9,480 nucleotides of DNA, from positions 1 to 9,480 of the forward strand of contig DVHM01000072.1 in assembly GCA_018712125.1 (NCBI GenBank). Direction: 5' to 3'. Position 1 is the first letter of the stretch. Every line of letters starts with the position of its first letter. Shown here one piece after another: positions 1-6,734 of this stretch. Under the pieces are notes generated by a model. The model saw nothing but the letters and a program-made list of their open reading frames with translations. It did no database searches and was not told the DNA's origin. Made by a program: the position numbers and the translations under genes. The DNA is from Pullilachnospira_A gallistercoris. Lineage in GTDB: Bacteria; Bacillota; Clostridia; Lachnospirales; Lachnospiraceae.

Positions 1-2
1 AG

Positions 3-446
3 GACATGGTGGAGGAGGATGGCAAATTCTACTCCATGATGAGAGCTGTTCCCGCAGAAGGCGGGGAGAAGAGAGCGCGGAAGAACCTTCCGGATCACGA
101 AAAGCTTCCGGAACAGGAAAACCTTCCGAAACGGGAAAACCTTCCGGATCGGGAGGAAGTATGGAGCCGGGAGGAGCTTCGCTTCGGAAAGAGACTGATC
201 GAGGAGCGGCATCCGGTGCTGGAGAGATATCTTCGGCGGGAGGAGAGCCGCTGCCGCAAGCTGGAGCAAAATCTTTCCGGGATTCCGGGCACCCGGTCTG
301 CCGACCGGAGAGAGGCAGTTCTGGAGGAACTTGCGGATGTGCGTCTGGCGCTGAAGAGATTTGAAAAATATCCGGCGTCGGGGGCGGCAGATCCGGCATC
401 GGAGACGGTGGATTTACCGGTACCGCGGGGAGAGGAGGACTTATGA
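3..446 (+). CDS. trmK: tRNA (adenine(22)-N1)-methyltransferase TrmK, C-terminal part (5' end outside window)
   Basis: This is the 3' end of a gene running in from the left; the frame is open to the first base, and the ATG at 6 is probably internal. TrmK uses SAM to methylate N1 of A22 in tRNA (family knowledge). The catalytic Rossmann domain is outside the window. What is visible is the end of that domain (EEDGKFYSMM) and the family's C-terminal helical region, with FGKRLIEERHPVL followed by charged helices rich in E, R and L. Between them lies an unusual stretch of four six-residue repeats (NLPDHE type, bases 84-155). The last 24 residues are a Pro/Ala/Asp-rich tail that looks like an extension. 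The stop overlaps the next start (ATGA), indicating translational coupling with the Nif3-like gene, an order also found in Bacillus subtilis (yqfN-yqfO). The name rests on the C-terminal motif plus this context. Confidence 0.78.
   Translation, partial: DMVEEDGKFYSMMRAVPAEGGEKRARKNLPDHEKLPEQENLPKRENLPDREEVWSREELRFGKRLIEERHPVLERYLRREESRCRKLEQNLSGIPGTRSADRREAVLEELADVRLALKRFEKYPASGAADPASETVDLPVPRGEEDL
84..155 (+). repeat. 18-bp tandem repeat, four copies, inside trmK
   Basis: Four in-frame 18-base units lie at 84-101, 102-119, 120-137 and 138-155. They encode NLPDHE, KLPEQE, NLPKRE and NLPDRE. Each unit has the core CTTCCG at the same phase and a GAA or GAG codon at its end; the middle codons vary. 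The length is an exact multiple of three, so copy changes keep the frame. The segment lies between the methyltransferase core and the C-terminal helical domain, where a charged linker would be tolerated. Confidence 0.9.
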
Positions 447-1225
447 GAGTTAAGGATATCACGGAAATCATTGAGTGGGAGATCCCCCTGGACAAGGCTC
501 TGGAATGGGACAATCCGGGACTTCTCGTGGGAGATGAGGACGCGCAGGTAGAGAGGGTATACCTGGCGCTGGATGCCACGGACGGTGTGATTGCCCGGGC
601 GAAGGACGCCGGGGCGCAGCTGATTCTGACCCATCATCCGCTGATTTTCTCCGGGATCAAAAACGTGACGGAGAGCACCTTTACCGGGCGCAGAATCCGG
701 GAGCTGATCCGCAGTGGAATTTCCTGCTATGCCATGCACACCAACTTTGATGTGTGCGTGATGGGCAAGCTGGCAGCCGGGAAACTGGGACTGCAGCAGC
801 CCCGTGTGCTGGAGCCCTGCGGAGCGGATGGAGACTCTGGCATCGGCAGCGTCGGTATGCTGCCGGAGGAGATGAGCCTGGAGGAACTGGCGAAAGCGAC
901 GGCGGAGGCTTTCGGCATCAGCCATGTGAAGGTGTTCGGAGATGCCGGCGCAAAGGTAAAGCGGGCGGCCATCTGCCCGGGATCCGGCAGGAGCACGTTG
1001 AAGTATGCCCTGGCGCAGCAGGCGGACGTGTACATTACCGGCGATATTGACCATCACACCGGCATTGACGCGGTGGCGGCGGGGATGGCGGTCATCGACG
1101 CCGGGCATTACGGGATCGAACATATCTATACAGCCTACATGAAAGCGTTTCTGGAGAAAAGGATTCCCGAGCTGAAAGTGACGGAGGAGCCCTTCGAAGA
1201 ACCTTTCTGGATCGGCGGAGTGTGA
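443..1225 (+). CDS. Nif3/DUF34-family dinuclear metal-binding protein
   Basis: A 260-residue protein of the Nif3-like (DUF34) family, often annotated 'Nif3-like dinuclear metal center hexameric protein' or 'GTP cyclohydrolase 1 type 2 homolog'. The family folds into toroidal hexamers with two metals per subunit, and its physiological substrate is unsettled. The expected ligands are visible: H64-H65 in THHPLIFSG, D103 in HTNFD, and H232 and E236 in DAGHYGIEH. A DIDHH motif at 211-215 is also present. The length matches the short form, with no PII-like insert between the two halves. The start overlaps the trmK stop by 4 bases and has GAGGAGG just upstream, so translation is probably coupled. 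The next gene begins 11 bases after the stop, so the three genes are likely one transcript. The family call is firm; the function is not known. Confidence 0.93.
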   Translation: MRVKDITEIIEWEIPLDKALEWDNPGLLVGDEDAQVERVYLALDATDGVIARAKDAGAQLILTHHPLIFSGIKNVTESTFTGRRIRELIRSGISCYAMHTNFDVCVMGKLAAGKLGLQQPRVLEPCGADGDSGIGSVGMLPEEMSLEELAKATAEAFGISHVKVFGDAGAKVKRAAICPGSGRSTLKYALAQQADVYITGDIDHHTGIDAVAAGMAVIDAGHYGIEHIYTAYMKAFLEKRIPELKVTEEPFEEPFWIGGV

Positions 1226-1236
1226 GGAAGACAGCT

Positions 1237-2961
1237 ATGGATAAGATAACGTTTCTGTACAAGGGCCGGGAGTATGCCTATCCTCCCGGGATGACATTTT
1301 TGGAGATCGCGGAGGAGATCTGCGGGCCCGGGGACGGCGATATCGTGCTGGCGCAGACGGGCGGTCATCTCTTTGAACTGAGTCAGGTACTCTCGGAGGA
1401 GTTCGAGGGGAGAGAGATCCGTTTTATCTCCACGGTTGACAAGGACGGGAGAAGAGCTTACCGCAGGAGCATGGTGTTTCTGATGCAGAAGGCACTGGAT
1501 AATCTCTATCCGGATCAGTGGCTGGATGTGAGCGTCCACCATTCCCTGGGACAGGGGTATTTCTGCAGTATCATTTCCCTGGAGGATCCGGACGCGAAGC
1601 CATCCGGTCAGGGAATGAAGCTCCGGGTGAACGGCCCGGCGCTCCCTGTCACAGAGGAACTTTTGGACAGGCTGAAGCGGGAGATGCTGCGCCTGGCAGA
1701 GGAGGATCTGCCCTTTGAGAAGATCACGGTGCGGACCAGGGATGCGGAGACACTGTTTCACAGTCAGCGGATGCTCAACAAGGAAAGGCTCCTGCACTAC
1801 CGGATCAGCTCCCACATGAATGTCTATCAGCTGGACGGTTGTACAGACTACTATTACGGGTATATGGTGCCGTCCACCCGGTATCTGAAATATTTTGATC
1901 TGCAGCCTTTTTCCGGAGGTTTCATGCTGCTTTTTCCGGAACGGGAACCTCACAGAACGGCTCCTTTCGCGCCGTCCATGAAGCTCTTTTCCGTGCTGCA
2001 GAAGACGGAGGACTGGAGCGAGCGGATGGGTATCTCTACGGTGGCCGCCTTAAACGATGTGATTGCCTCCGGCAATGTGAGAGATCTGATTCTGGTGCAG
2101 GAGGCTTTCATGGAACAGCAGATCGGCCGGCTGGCGGAGAAGATCGCCGCGGCGAGGACAAAGAAGTTTGTCCTGATCGCGGGGCCCTCGTCCTCGGGTA
2201 AAACCACCTTCGCCTACCGGCTGTCCGCCCAGCTGAGGGCTCTGGGACTGACACCGAAACCGCTCTCGCTGGACGACTATTATCTGGACCGGGATCTGAT
2301 CGCACCGGACGCGGACGGCAAGCGGGATTTCGAGAACATTGACGCGCTGGATGTGGAGATGTTCAACCGGGATATGCTCTCCCTGCTGCGGGGAGAGACC
2401 ATCGATCTTCCCACCTTCAATTTCAAGACCGGCAAACGGGAGTACCGGGGCGGAAAGATGGCGCTGGGGGAGAAGGACGTGATGGTCATCGAGGGCATTC
2501 ACGGCCTGAATGACCGCATGTCGGAGGCGATCCCTGACGATTACAAATTTCGGATTTACATCAGCGCGCTGACGCAGCTTCGGATTGATGAGCGCAATCC
2601 CCTCTCCACCACAGACGGCAGACTGATACGGAGGATCGTGCGGGATTCCAGGAGCAGAGGAACCTGCGCGAAGGATACCATCGGCATGTGGGACTCCGTG
2701 CGCCGGGGGGAGGAGAAAAATATTTTCCCCTATCAGGAGCGGGCGGATGAGATGTTCAACTCGGCGCTGATCTACGAGATGGCCGTGCTGAAGATCTACG
2801 CGCAGCCCCAGCTTCTCGCCATCGACCGGGAATGCCCGGAGTACGCGGAGGCAAAGCGGCTGTTAAAACTTCTGGACTATTTTCTGCCGATGCCCCCGGA
2901 GGATATCTGCAACAATTCGATTCTGCGGGAGTTTATCGGCGGAAGCTGTCTGCCGGTGTAA
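1237..2961 (+). CDS. TGS-domain / ThrRS-like / uridine-kinase-like fusion protein (putative nucleoside kinase)
   Basis: A 574-residue multidomain protein. Residues 1-65 form a TGS domain (MDKITFLYKG start). Residues about 70-240 resemble the second additional (editing) domain of threonyl-tRNA synthetase, with VHHSLGQGYF at 100-109 in place of the synthetase His motif. Residues 310-574 form a P-loop kinase of the uridine kinase/phosphoribulokinase type: Walker A GPSSSGKTT at 316-324, SLDDYY at 344-349, DFENIDALD at 364-372 and IEGIHGLN at 418-425. The kinase half predicts ATP-dependent phosphorylation of a nucleoside or similar small molecule; the true substrate is not shown by the sequence. 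I chose ATG 1237 over the in-frame GTG at 1222 because GAGGAAG at 1224-1230 is well spaced from 1237, while the GTG has only CGGAG one base away. It is likely cotranscribed with trmK and the Nif3-like gene. Clostridia commonly carry this architecture as 'nucleoside kinase'. Confidence 0.87.
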   Translation: MDKITFLYKGREYAYPPGMTFLEIAEEICGPGDGDIVLAQTGGHLFELSQVLSEEFEGREIRFISTVDKDGRRAYRRSMVFLMQKALDNLYPDQWLDVSVHHSLGQGYFCSIISLEDPDAKPSGQGMKLRVNGPALPVTEELLDRLKREMLRLAEEDLPFEKITVRTRDAETLFHSQRMLNKERLLHYRISSHMNVYQLDGCTDYYYGYMVPSTRYLKYFDLQPFSGGFMLLFPEREPHRTAPFAPSMKLFSVLQKTEDWSERMGISTVAALNDVIASGNVRDLILVQEAFMEQQIGRLAEKIAAARTKKFVLIAGPSSSGKTTFAYRLSAQLRALGLTPKPLSLDDYYLDRDLIAPDADGKRDFENIDALDVEMFNRDMLSLLRGETIDLPTFNFKTGKREYRGGKMALGEKDVMVIEGIHGLNDRMSEAIPDDYKFRIYISALTQLRIDERNPLSTTDGRLIRRIVRDSRSRGTCAKDTIGMWDSVRRGEEKNIFPYQERADEMFNSALIYEMAVLKIYAQPQLLAIDRECPEYAEAKRLLKLLDYFLPMPPEDICNNSILREFIGGSCLPV

Positions 2962-2981
2962 AGCGGCGGATGGGTTTCCTT

Positions 2982-3016
2982 TCCGGCATCCGGTTGCGGG
3001 AGAACCGGGCGCCGGA
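2982..3016 (+). other. GC-rich imperfect hairpin between the kinase gene and feoAB
   Basis: CCGGTT at 2990-2995 pairs with AACCGG at 3003-3008 around a 7-base loop. An outer TCCGG (2982-2986) pairs with CCGGA (3012-3016), with a C-G pair, an A/C mismatch and a T/G wobble between them. No T-run follows, so it is not a canonical intrinsic terminator. It could slow or end transcription, stabilise the upstream mRNA 3' end, or separate the two transcription units. No convincing promoter or Fur box was found between it and the feoAB start. Confidence 0.5.
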
Positions 3017-3068
3017 GGGCAGATGAGACTGGCATAAGTTACGACGAGAAAGAAAGGGTAAAGGAGTT

Positions 3069-5450
3069 ATGACACTAGATGAGTTAAAGGTAGGGCAGGA
3101 CGCTGTTATTCAGGTGGTGGGAGGCGAGGGAGAACTCCGCCACCATCTGCTGGATATGGGGCTGACGCCGGGCACGGAGGTAACCCTGCGCAAGATCGCG
3201 CCCATGGGCGACCCCATAGAGCTGGAACTGCGGGGGTATGAGCTGACGCTGCGCCTGGCCGACGCGAAGAAAATCGAGATCGAGGGAGTACATACCACGG
3301 ACCGGGAGGCCCGGGAGGAAAAACGACACGCGCCCATCGCCCACCCGGGTGTGGGAGAGATCGGGAAGGCCAAGAATTACCGGGCGAACAAGATCGGGGA
3401 GAGCATTCCGAAGGGACAGCCCCTGACCTTTGCCCTGGCCGGAAACCAGAACTGCGGCAAGACTACTCTCTTCAATCAGCTGACCGGATCCAATCAGCAT
3501 GTGGGAAATTTCCCGGGGGTTACTGTGGACCGCAAGGATGGTGTGATCCGCAACCATCAGGAGGCGACGGTAACCGATCTGCCGGGGATCTATTCGCTTT
3601 CGCCCTACTCCAATGAGGAGATTGTTACCAGAGATTTTATTCTCCAGTCCAAACCCACAGGGATTATCAACATTGTGGACGCCTCCAATATTGAGCGGAA
3701 CCTCTATCTGACGATTCAGCTGATGGAGCTGGGGGTTCCTATGGTGCTTGCCCTGAATATGATGGACGAGGTTCGGGCCAACGGCGGCACCATCATGGTA
3801 AATGAGCTGGAGGAGATGTTGGGCATTCCGGTAGTGCCCATCTCCGCGGTAAAGAATGAGGGAATTGACGAGCTGATCGATCACGCGATCCATGTGGCCC
3901 GGTATCGGGAGGCACCGGGAAGGATCGATTTCTGTCAGGAGAGCGGAGATGAGCACGACCCGTCCGGCGCAGTGCACCGGTGCATTCACGCGGTGGCCCA
4001 TCTGATTGAGCACCATTCCCGGGAGGCCGGGGTGCCCAACCGTTTCGCGGCAACCAAGCTGGTGGAGGGAGACGCGCCCATTACCGAGAGCCTGCAGCTG
4101 GACGATGAGGAGACGGCCCTGGTGGAGCACGCCATTGTCAATATGGAGCAGGAGACCGGAATGGATCGGGAGGCGGCTCTGGCGGATATGCGGTTTACGT
4201 TTATCGAGAAGCTCTGCGAGGAGACGGTGGTCAAACCTTCCGAGAGCAGAGAGCACAAGCGCAGCGTGGCCATCGACCGGATTCTGACCGGAAAATACAC
4301 GGCGATTCCCTGTTTCATCGGCATCATGGCGCTGGTATTTCTCATGACCTTCCACCTGATCGGCGCCTGGCTGTCGGATCTGATGACTCAGGGCATTGAT
4401 CTTCTGGTGGCTTGGATTGACCAGGGCCTGACGGCTTATCAGATCAACCCGGTGGTGCATTCCCTGGTGGTGGACGGCGTCTGCAGCGGCGTGGGAAGCG
4501 TTCTGAGTTTTCTGCCCACCATCGTGACGCTGTTCTTCTTCCTGGCGATTCTGGAGGATACGGGGTACATGGCCCGGGTGGCTTTTGTGATGGATAAGCT
4601 GCTGCGGCATATCGGACTTTCCGGGAGAAGCTTCGTGCCCATGCTGATCGGTTTCGGATGTTCCGTTCCGGCTATTATGGCCACCAGAACCCTCTCCAGT
4701 GACAGGGACCGGCGCATGACCATTCTGCTGACTCCCTTTATGAGCTGCAGCGCCAAACTGCCGATCTACGCCCTCTTTACCACGGCCTTTTTCCCGAGAC
4801 AGTACCGGGCTCTGGTCATGGTGGGGCTCTATTTCCTGGGGATCGTCTGCGGTATTCTGCTGGCGTTGATCCTGAAGGAGACACGTTTCCGGGGAGAGCC
4901 GGTGCCCTTTGTCATGGAGCTGCCGAACTACCGCCTGCCCGGAGCGAAGAGCGTGCTGCGGCTGATCTGGGAGAAGGCCAGGGATTTCATCCAGAGAGCC
5001 TTTACGATCATCTTTGTGGCCACGGTCATCATCTGGTTTTTGCAGACCTTTGATCTGCGGCTGAATGTGGCGGCGACGCCGGATCAGAGTATCCTCGCCC
5101 TGGTGGGCAATCTGATCGCGCCGGTTTTCGCGCCGCTGGGATTCGGGGACTGGAGAGTGTCCACCGCCCTGATTACCGGTTTCACGGCGAAGGAGAGCGT
5201 GGTGTCCACCCTGACGGTGCTTCTGGGAGGAGACACCGGGCTGTTAAACACCTTATTTACCCCATTTACCGCTTTTGTATTCCTGGTGTTCACACTGCTG
5301 TACACCCCCTGTGTCGCGGCCATCGCCACGGTGCGTCGGGAGATGGGGACGACCCGCGCGGCAGTCGGCGTGGTAGTGCTTCAGTGCGCAGTGGCCTGGA
5401 TTGTGGCGTTCGCGGTGCACGGCGTCGGTTTGCTCTTTGGTCTGAGCTGA
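3069..5450 (+). CDS. feoB: Ferrous iron transporter, FeoA-FeoB fusion
   Basis: A 793-residue inner-membrane Fe(II) transporter. Residues 1-75 are a FeoA (SH3-like) domain, beginning MTLDELKVGQ with HHLLDMGLTPG at 25-35. A linker of about 40 residues leads to the FeoB G domain: G1 GNQNCGKT at 125-132, T152 in PGVTVD, G3 DLPG at 170-173, G4 NMMD at 230-233 and G5 SAV near 259. A helical insertion domain follows to about 395, then a polytopic membrane region. The latter carries LEDTGYMAR (495-503), GFGCSVPA (528-535) and MSCSAKLPIY (558-567), the conserved gating and Cys motifs. Most bacteria encode FeoA separately; fusions are known in Firmicutes. The Shine-Dalgarno AAGGAG (3061-3066) is only 2 bases from the ATG, but no better in-frame start exists and the N-terminus fits FeoA. 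A FeoB-associated Cys-rich gene follows 22 bases downstream. All G motifs look intact. Confidence 0.96.
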   Translation: MTLDELKVGQDAVIQVVGGEGELRHHLLDMGLTPGTEVTLRKIAPMGDPIELELRGYELTLRLADAKKIEIEGVHTTDREAREEKRHAPIAHPGVGEIGKAKNYRANKIGESIPKGQPLTFALAGNQNCGKTTLFNQLTGSNQHVGNFPGVTVDRKDGVIRNHQEATVTDLPGIYSLSPYSNEEIVTRDFILQSKPTGIINIVDASNIERNLYLTIQLMELGVPMVLALNMMDEVRANGGTIMVNELEEMLGIPVVPISAVKNEGIDELIDHAIHVARYREAPGRIDFCQESGDEHDPSGAVHRCIHAVAHLIEHHSREAGVPNRFAATKLVEGDAPITESLQLDDEETALVEHAIVNMEQETGMDREAALADMRFTFIEKLCEETVVKPSESREHKRSVAIDRILTGKYTAIPCFIGIMALVFLMTFHLIGAWLSDLMTQGIDLLVAWIDQGLTAYQINPVVHSLVVDGVCSGVGSVLSFLPTIVTLFFFLAILEDTGYMARVAFVMDKLLRHIGLSGRSFVPMLIGFGCSVPAIMATRTLSSDRDRRMTILLTPFMSCSAKLPIYALFTTAFFPRQYRALVMVGLYFLGIVCGILLALILKETRFRGEPVPFVMELPNYRLPGAKSVLRLIWEKARDFIQRAFTIIFVATVIIWFLQTFDLRLNVAATPDQSILALVGNLIAPVFAPLGFGDWRVSTALITGFTAKESVVSTLTVLLGGDTGLLNTLFTPFTAFVFLVFTLLYTPCVAAIATVRREMGTTRAAVGVVVLQCAVAWIVAFAVHGVGLLFGLS

Positions 5451-5472
5451 GATACATAGAGGAGAGATGAGA

Positions 5473-5640
5473 ATGAATCTGCAGAGTTATCTGGTGCTTG
5501 CCGTGGTGCTTTTGCTTGCCGCGGCGGCGGTTTGGCGGATGCTGCGGCACCGGGGCAGCGGCTCCTGCGGCGGCTGTGATTTCGGAGGAAATTGCGCTTC
5601 CTGCGGACACTGCGGCAGTTGCAGCAAAAAAGAAGATTGA
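5473..5640 (+). CDS. FeoB-associated Cys-rich membrane protein (55 aa)
   Basis: A small gene of 55 codons. It begins MNLQSYLVLAVVLLLAAAAV, giving one transmembrane helix at about residues 5-24, then RMLRHRG (positive, so cytoplasmic by the positive-inside rule). A Cys-rich tail follows with six cysteines at 32, 35, 41, 44, 47 and 50 (CxxC, then CxxCxxCxxC), ending SKKED. This matches the FeoB-associated Cys-rich membrane protein family, which typically sits directly after feoB in Firmicutes; it may bind iron or an Fe-S cluster for the transporter, but its role is unproven. The in-frame ATG at 5467 lies only 2 bases after the AGGAG at 5460-5464; ATG 5473 has 8-base spacing and is preferred. 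The gene's stop codon lies inside the -35 box of the rnpB promoter. Confidence 0.9.
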   Translation: MNLQSYLVLAVVLLLAAAAVWRMLRHRGSGSCGGCDFGGNCASCGHCGSCSKKED

Positions 5641-5665
5641 AAAGAACCGCCAAAAGTTATATGAT
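5637..5665 (+). promoter_or_regulatory. Sigma-A promoter for rnpB
   Basis: TTGAAA (5637-5642), a 17-base spacer and TATGAT (5660-5665) match the housekeeping promoter at five of six positions in each box with ideal spacing. Transcription would start near 5671-5673, about 22 bases before the mature rnpB 5' end. The -35 box overlaps the TGA stop (5638-5640) of the upstream gene, so the feo unit and rnpB are packed without spare sequence. Confidence 0.8.
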
Positions 5666-5675
5666 AATAAAGACC

Positions 5676-5692
5676 GTTCCCCGAAGGGGAAC
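5676..5692 (+). other. Short perfect hairpin in the rnpB 5' leader
   Basis: GTTCCCC (5676-5682) and GGGGAAC (5686-5692) form a 7-bp stem closed by a GAA loop, ending one base before the P1 helix of RNase P RNA. It sits in the predicted leader of the rnpB primary transcript. It could be a processing or protective element, or mark the end of the feo transcript, but there is no T-run after it. Confidence 0.55.
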
Positions 5693-5693
5693 C

Positions 5694-6043
5694 GATCGGA
5701 GCAGGACAGGTAATCGCGGCTGCATGTGCCGAAAGGCCGCAGACGAGGAAAGTCCGGGCTTCACAGGGCAGGATGCCGGATAACGTCCGGTGGAGGCGAC
5801 TCCAAGGAAAGTGCAACAGAAAGAAACCGCCGGCTTCGGCCGGTAAGGGTGGAAAGGCGGTGTAAGAGACCACCGCTCCCCTGGTAACAGGGGAGGCTCT
5901 GTAAACCCCATTCGAAGCAAGACCGAACAGAAGCGATGACGCGGCCCGCCAGCTTCAGGTTGGTCGCTGGAGGCGGCTGGCGACAGTCGTCCTAGACAGA
6001 TGATTACCCGCGACAGAACCCGGCTCATCGTCCTGCTCCGATC
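5694..6043 (+). ncRNA. rnpB: RNase P RNA, class A (catalytic RNA for tRNA 5' maturation)
   Basis: The ends are set by a perfect 13-bp P1 helix: GATCGGAGCAGGA (5694-5706) with its reverse complement (6031-6043), giving about 350 nt. Conserved blocks are present: GAGGAAAGTCCGGGCTTCAC near 5745-5764, GTGCAACAGAAAG near 5811, GGTAAGGGTGGAAAGG near 5842, GTAAACCCC near 5901, and ACAGAACCCGGCTCATCG at 6013-6030, which closes helix P4 and is the 3' universal core. A perfect stem-loop CTCCCCTG-GTAA-CAGGGGAG (5876-5895) fits P12. The domain layout matches class A (E. coli-like), as expected for Clostridia rather than the class B form of Bacilli. It has its own promoter upstream. No canonical T-tract terminator follows P1, so some read-through into the hemerythrin gene is possible. 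The exact ends could shift by a base or two. Confidence 0.97.
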
Positions 6044-6087
6044 TATTTACTATCCGATATCTTTGAAAATGAGAGGAGGAATTTACT

Positions 6088-6510
6088 ATGGCAATCGCAT
6101 TTGACGATTCTCTGATCACAGGGAATGATATGATTGACACACAGCACAGAGAGCTGATCGAGCGGATCGCTTCCTTCGTGGCCTGCTGCGAGAGAGGAGA
6201 CAGCAAGGTGCAGGCCATCAAGATGCTGGACTACATGGACGAGTACACGAATTTCCATTTCTCCGCGGAGGAGAAACTTCAGGAGGAGGCTCAGTATCCG
6301 GGTATCAGCGAGCACCGTCAGAAGCATGAGGAGTTCAAGAAGAATATCGCCGAGCTCTATGACTATCTGGACGAGCTGGAGGGACCCACCGATGAGTTTA
6401 CGGAGATCGTCCGCAAGAAGGTGGTGGACTGGCTGATGTACCACATCAAGACCTTCGACCGTTCCGTGGCGGAATACATCAATATGAGGGACAACGCGGA
6501 CCGGCTGTAA
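6088..6510 (+). CDS. Bacteriohemerythrin (non-haem di-iron O2-binding protein)
   Basis: A 140-residue single-domain hemerythrin. All seven di-iron ligands are visible in canonical spacing: H20 (TQH), H57 and E61 (HxxxE in NFHFSAEE), H76 and H80 (HxxxH in EHRQKHEEF), and H119 and D124 (HxxxxD in YHIKTFD). There is no signal peptide, so it is cytosolic. In anaerobes such proteins are thought to bind oxygen or buffer iron, serving O2 sensing or protection (family knowledge). The start has a perfect AGGAGG (6074-6079) with 8-base spacing. No clear promoter lies between rnpB and the start, so it may depend on read-through from rnpB or on a promoter I could not recognise. The feo iron-uptake genes lie just upstream across rnpB, an iron-themed neighbourhood. 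Fold and ligands are secure; the precise role is not. Confidence 0.95.
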   Translation: MAIAFDDSLITGNDMIDTQHRELIERIASFVACCERGDSKVQAIKMLDYMDEYTNFHFSAEEKLQEEAQYPGISEHRQKHEEFKKNIAELYDYLDELEGPTDEFTEIVRKKVVDWLMYHIKTFDRSVAEYINMRDNADRL

Positions 6511-6515
6511 CGGCG

Positions 6516-6571
6516 CGAAGACAGAAAAATAAAGACTTTCTAAAATGTTTATTAAATAAAAACCAGCGATA
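6516..6571 (+). promoter_or_regulatory. AT-rich patch upstream of the DUF5685 operon promoter (possible UP element)
   Basis: After the hemerythrin stop, composition switches to strongly A/T-rich sequence (for example ATGTTTATTAAATAAAAACC, 6544-6563) in an otherwise GC-rich window. It contains a weak TTTATT/AATAAA inverted repeat but no GC-rich terminator stem. Its position directly 5' of a TTGACA box suits an UP element, which is inference from composition and position. Confidence 0.45.
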
Positions 6572-6600
6572 TTGACATTGGATTTTGAAAAAGATACAGT
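6572..6600 (+). promoter_or_regulatory. Sigma-A promoter for the Zn-ribbon / DUF5685 / J-protein operon
   Basis: A perfect TTGACA -35 (6572-6577), a 17-base spacer and TACAGT as -10 (6595-6600, four of six matches including the key T, A and final T). Transcription should begin near 6606-6608, leaving a leader of about 128 bases before the first gene at 6735. An overlapping TATTAT (6600-6605) is spaced too far (22 bases) to be the better -10. Confidence 0.7.
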
Positions 6601-6612
6601 ATTATTTGACGG

Positions 6613-6654
6613 ACCGGCGAGGGGACTCGGTAAGGAAGCTCGCCGGTACTTTTT
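6613..6654 (+). terminator. Terminator-like hairpin in the operon leader (possible attenuator)
   Basis: ACCGGCGAG (6613-6621) pairs perfectly with CTCGCCGGT (6639-6647), 9 bp with a 17-base loop. AC and TTTTTGTT (6650-6657) follow, so it has the shape of an intrinsic terminator. It could end the hemerythrin transcript, but it lies only about 6 bases past the start site predicted for the promoter at 6572-6600, so it would also act on that transcript. CCGGCGG near 6685 could pair with part of its 3' arm. No known riboswitch class was recognised. Confidence 0.65.
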
Positions 6655-6734
6655 GTTCTGTGGGAGGCTTTTTGGAGCTGTGGCCGGCGGAGTGTTCAGA
6701 GACCGGTTTCCCGCCAGAGGTAAGGAGAGAAAAT

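Noticed and set aside
95..1123. Long open frame on the - strand (342 codons) opposite trmK and the Nif3-like gene
   Set aside because: It is antisense to two genes with recognisable domains, and its product has no familiar motif. Such frames are common opposite GC-rich genes.
1222..1236. GTG start for the kinase fusion protein, adding five residues
   Set aside because: Its only upstream purine stretch is one base away, while ATG 1237 has GAGGAAG at good distance.
3084..4610. 508-codon open frame on the - strand opposite feoAB
   Set aside because: It is fully antisense to a clear FeoA-FeoB fusion. The product is low in motifs and rich in H, Q and R, typical of a mirror frame.
5694..6043. Class B (Bacillus-type) RNase P RNA
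   Set aside because: The conserved blocks and layout follow class A, including the CTCCCCTG-GTAA stem in the P12 position.
6585..6734. Upstream in-frame ATG for the Zn-ribbon protein, adding 50 residues
   Set aside because: It would start between the -35 and -10 boxes and run through the leader hairpin. The added residues look random, and ATG 6735 has a good AAGGAG.
6607..6734. Known riboswitch in the operon leader (fluoride, preQ1, guanidine, ZTP, c-di-GMP considered)
   Set aside because: None of the core motifs of these classes that I could recall is present; only a terminator-like hairpin is supported.
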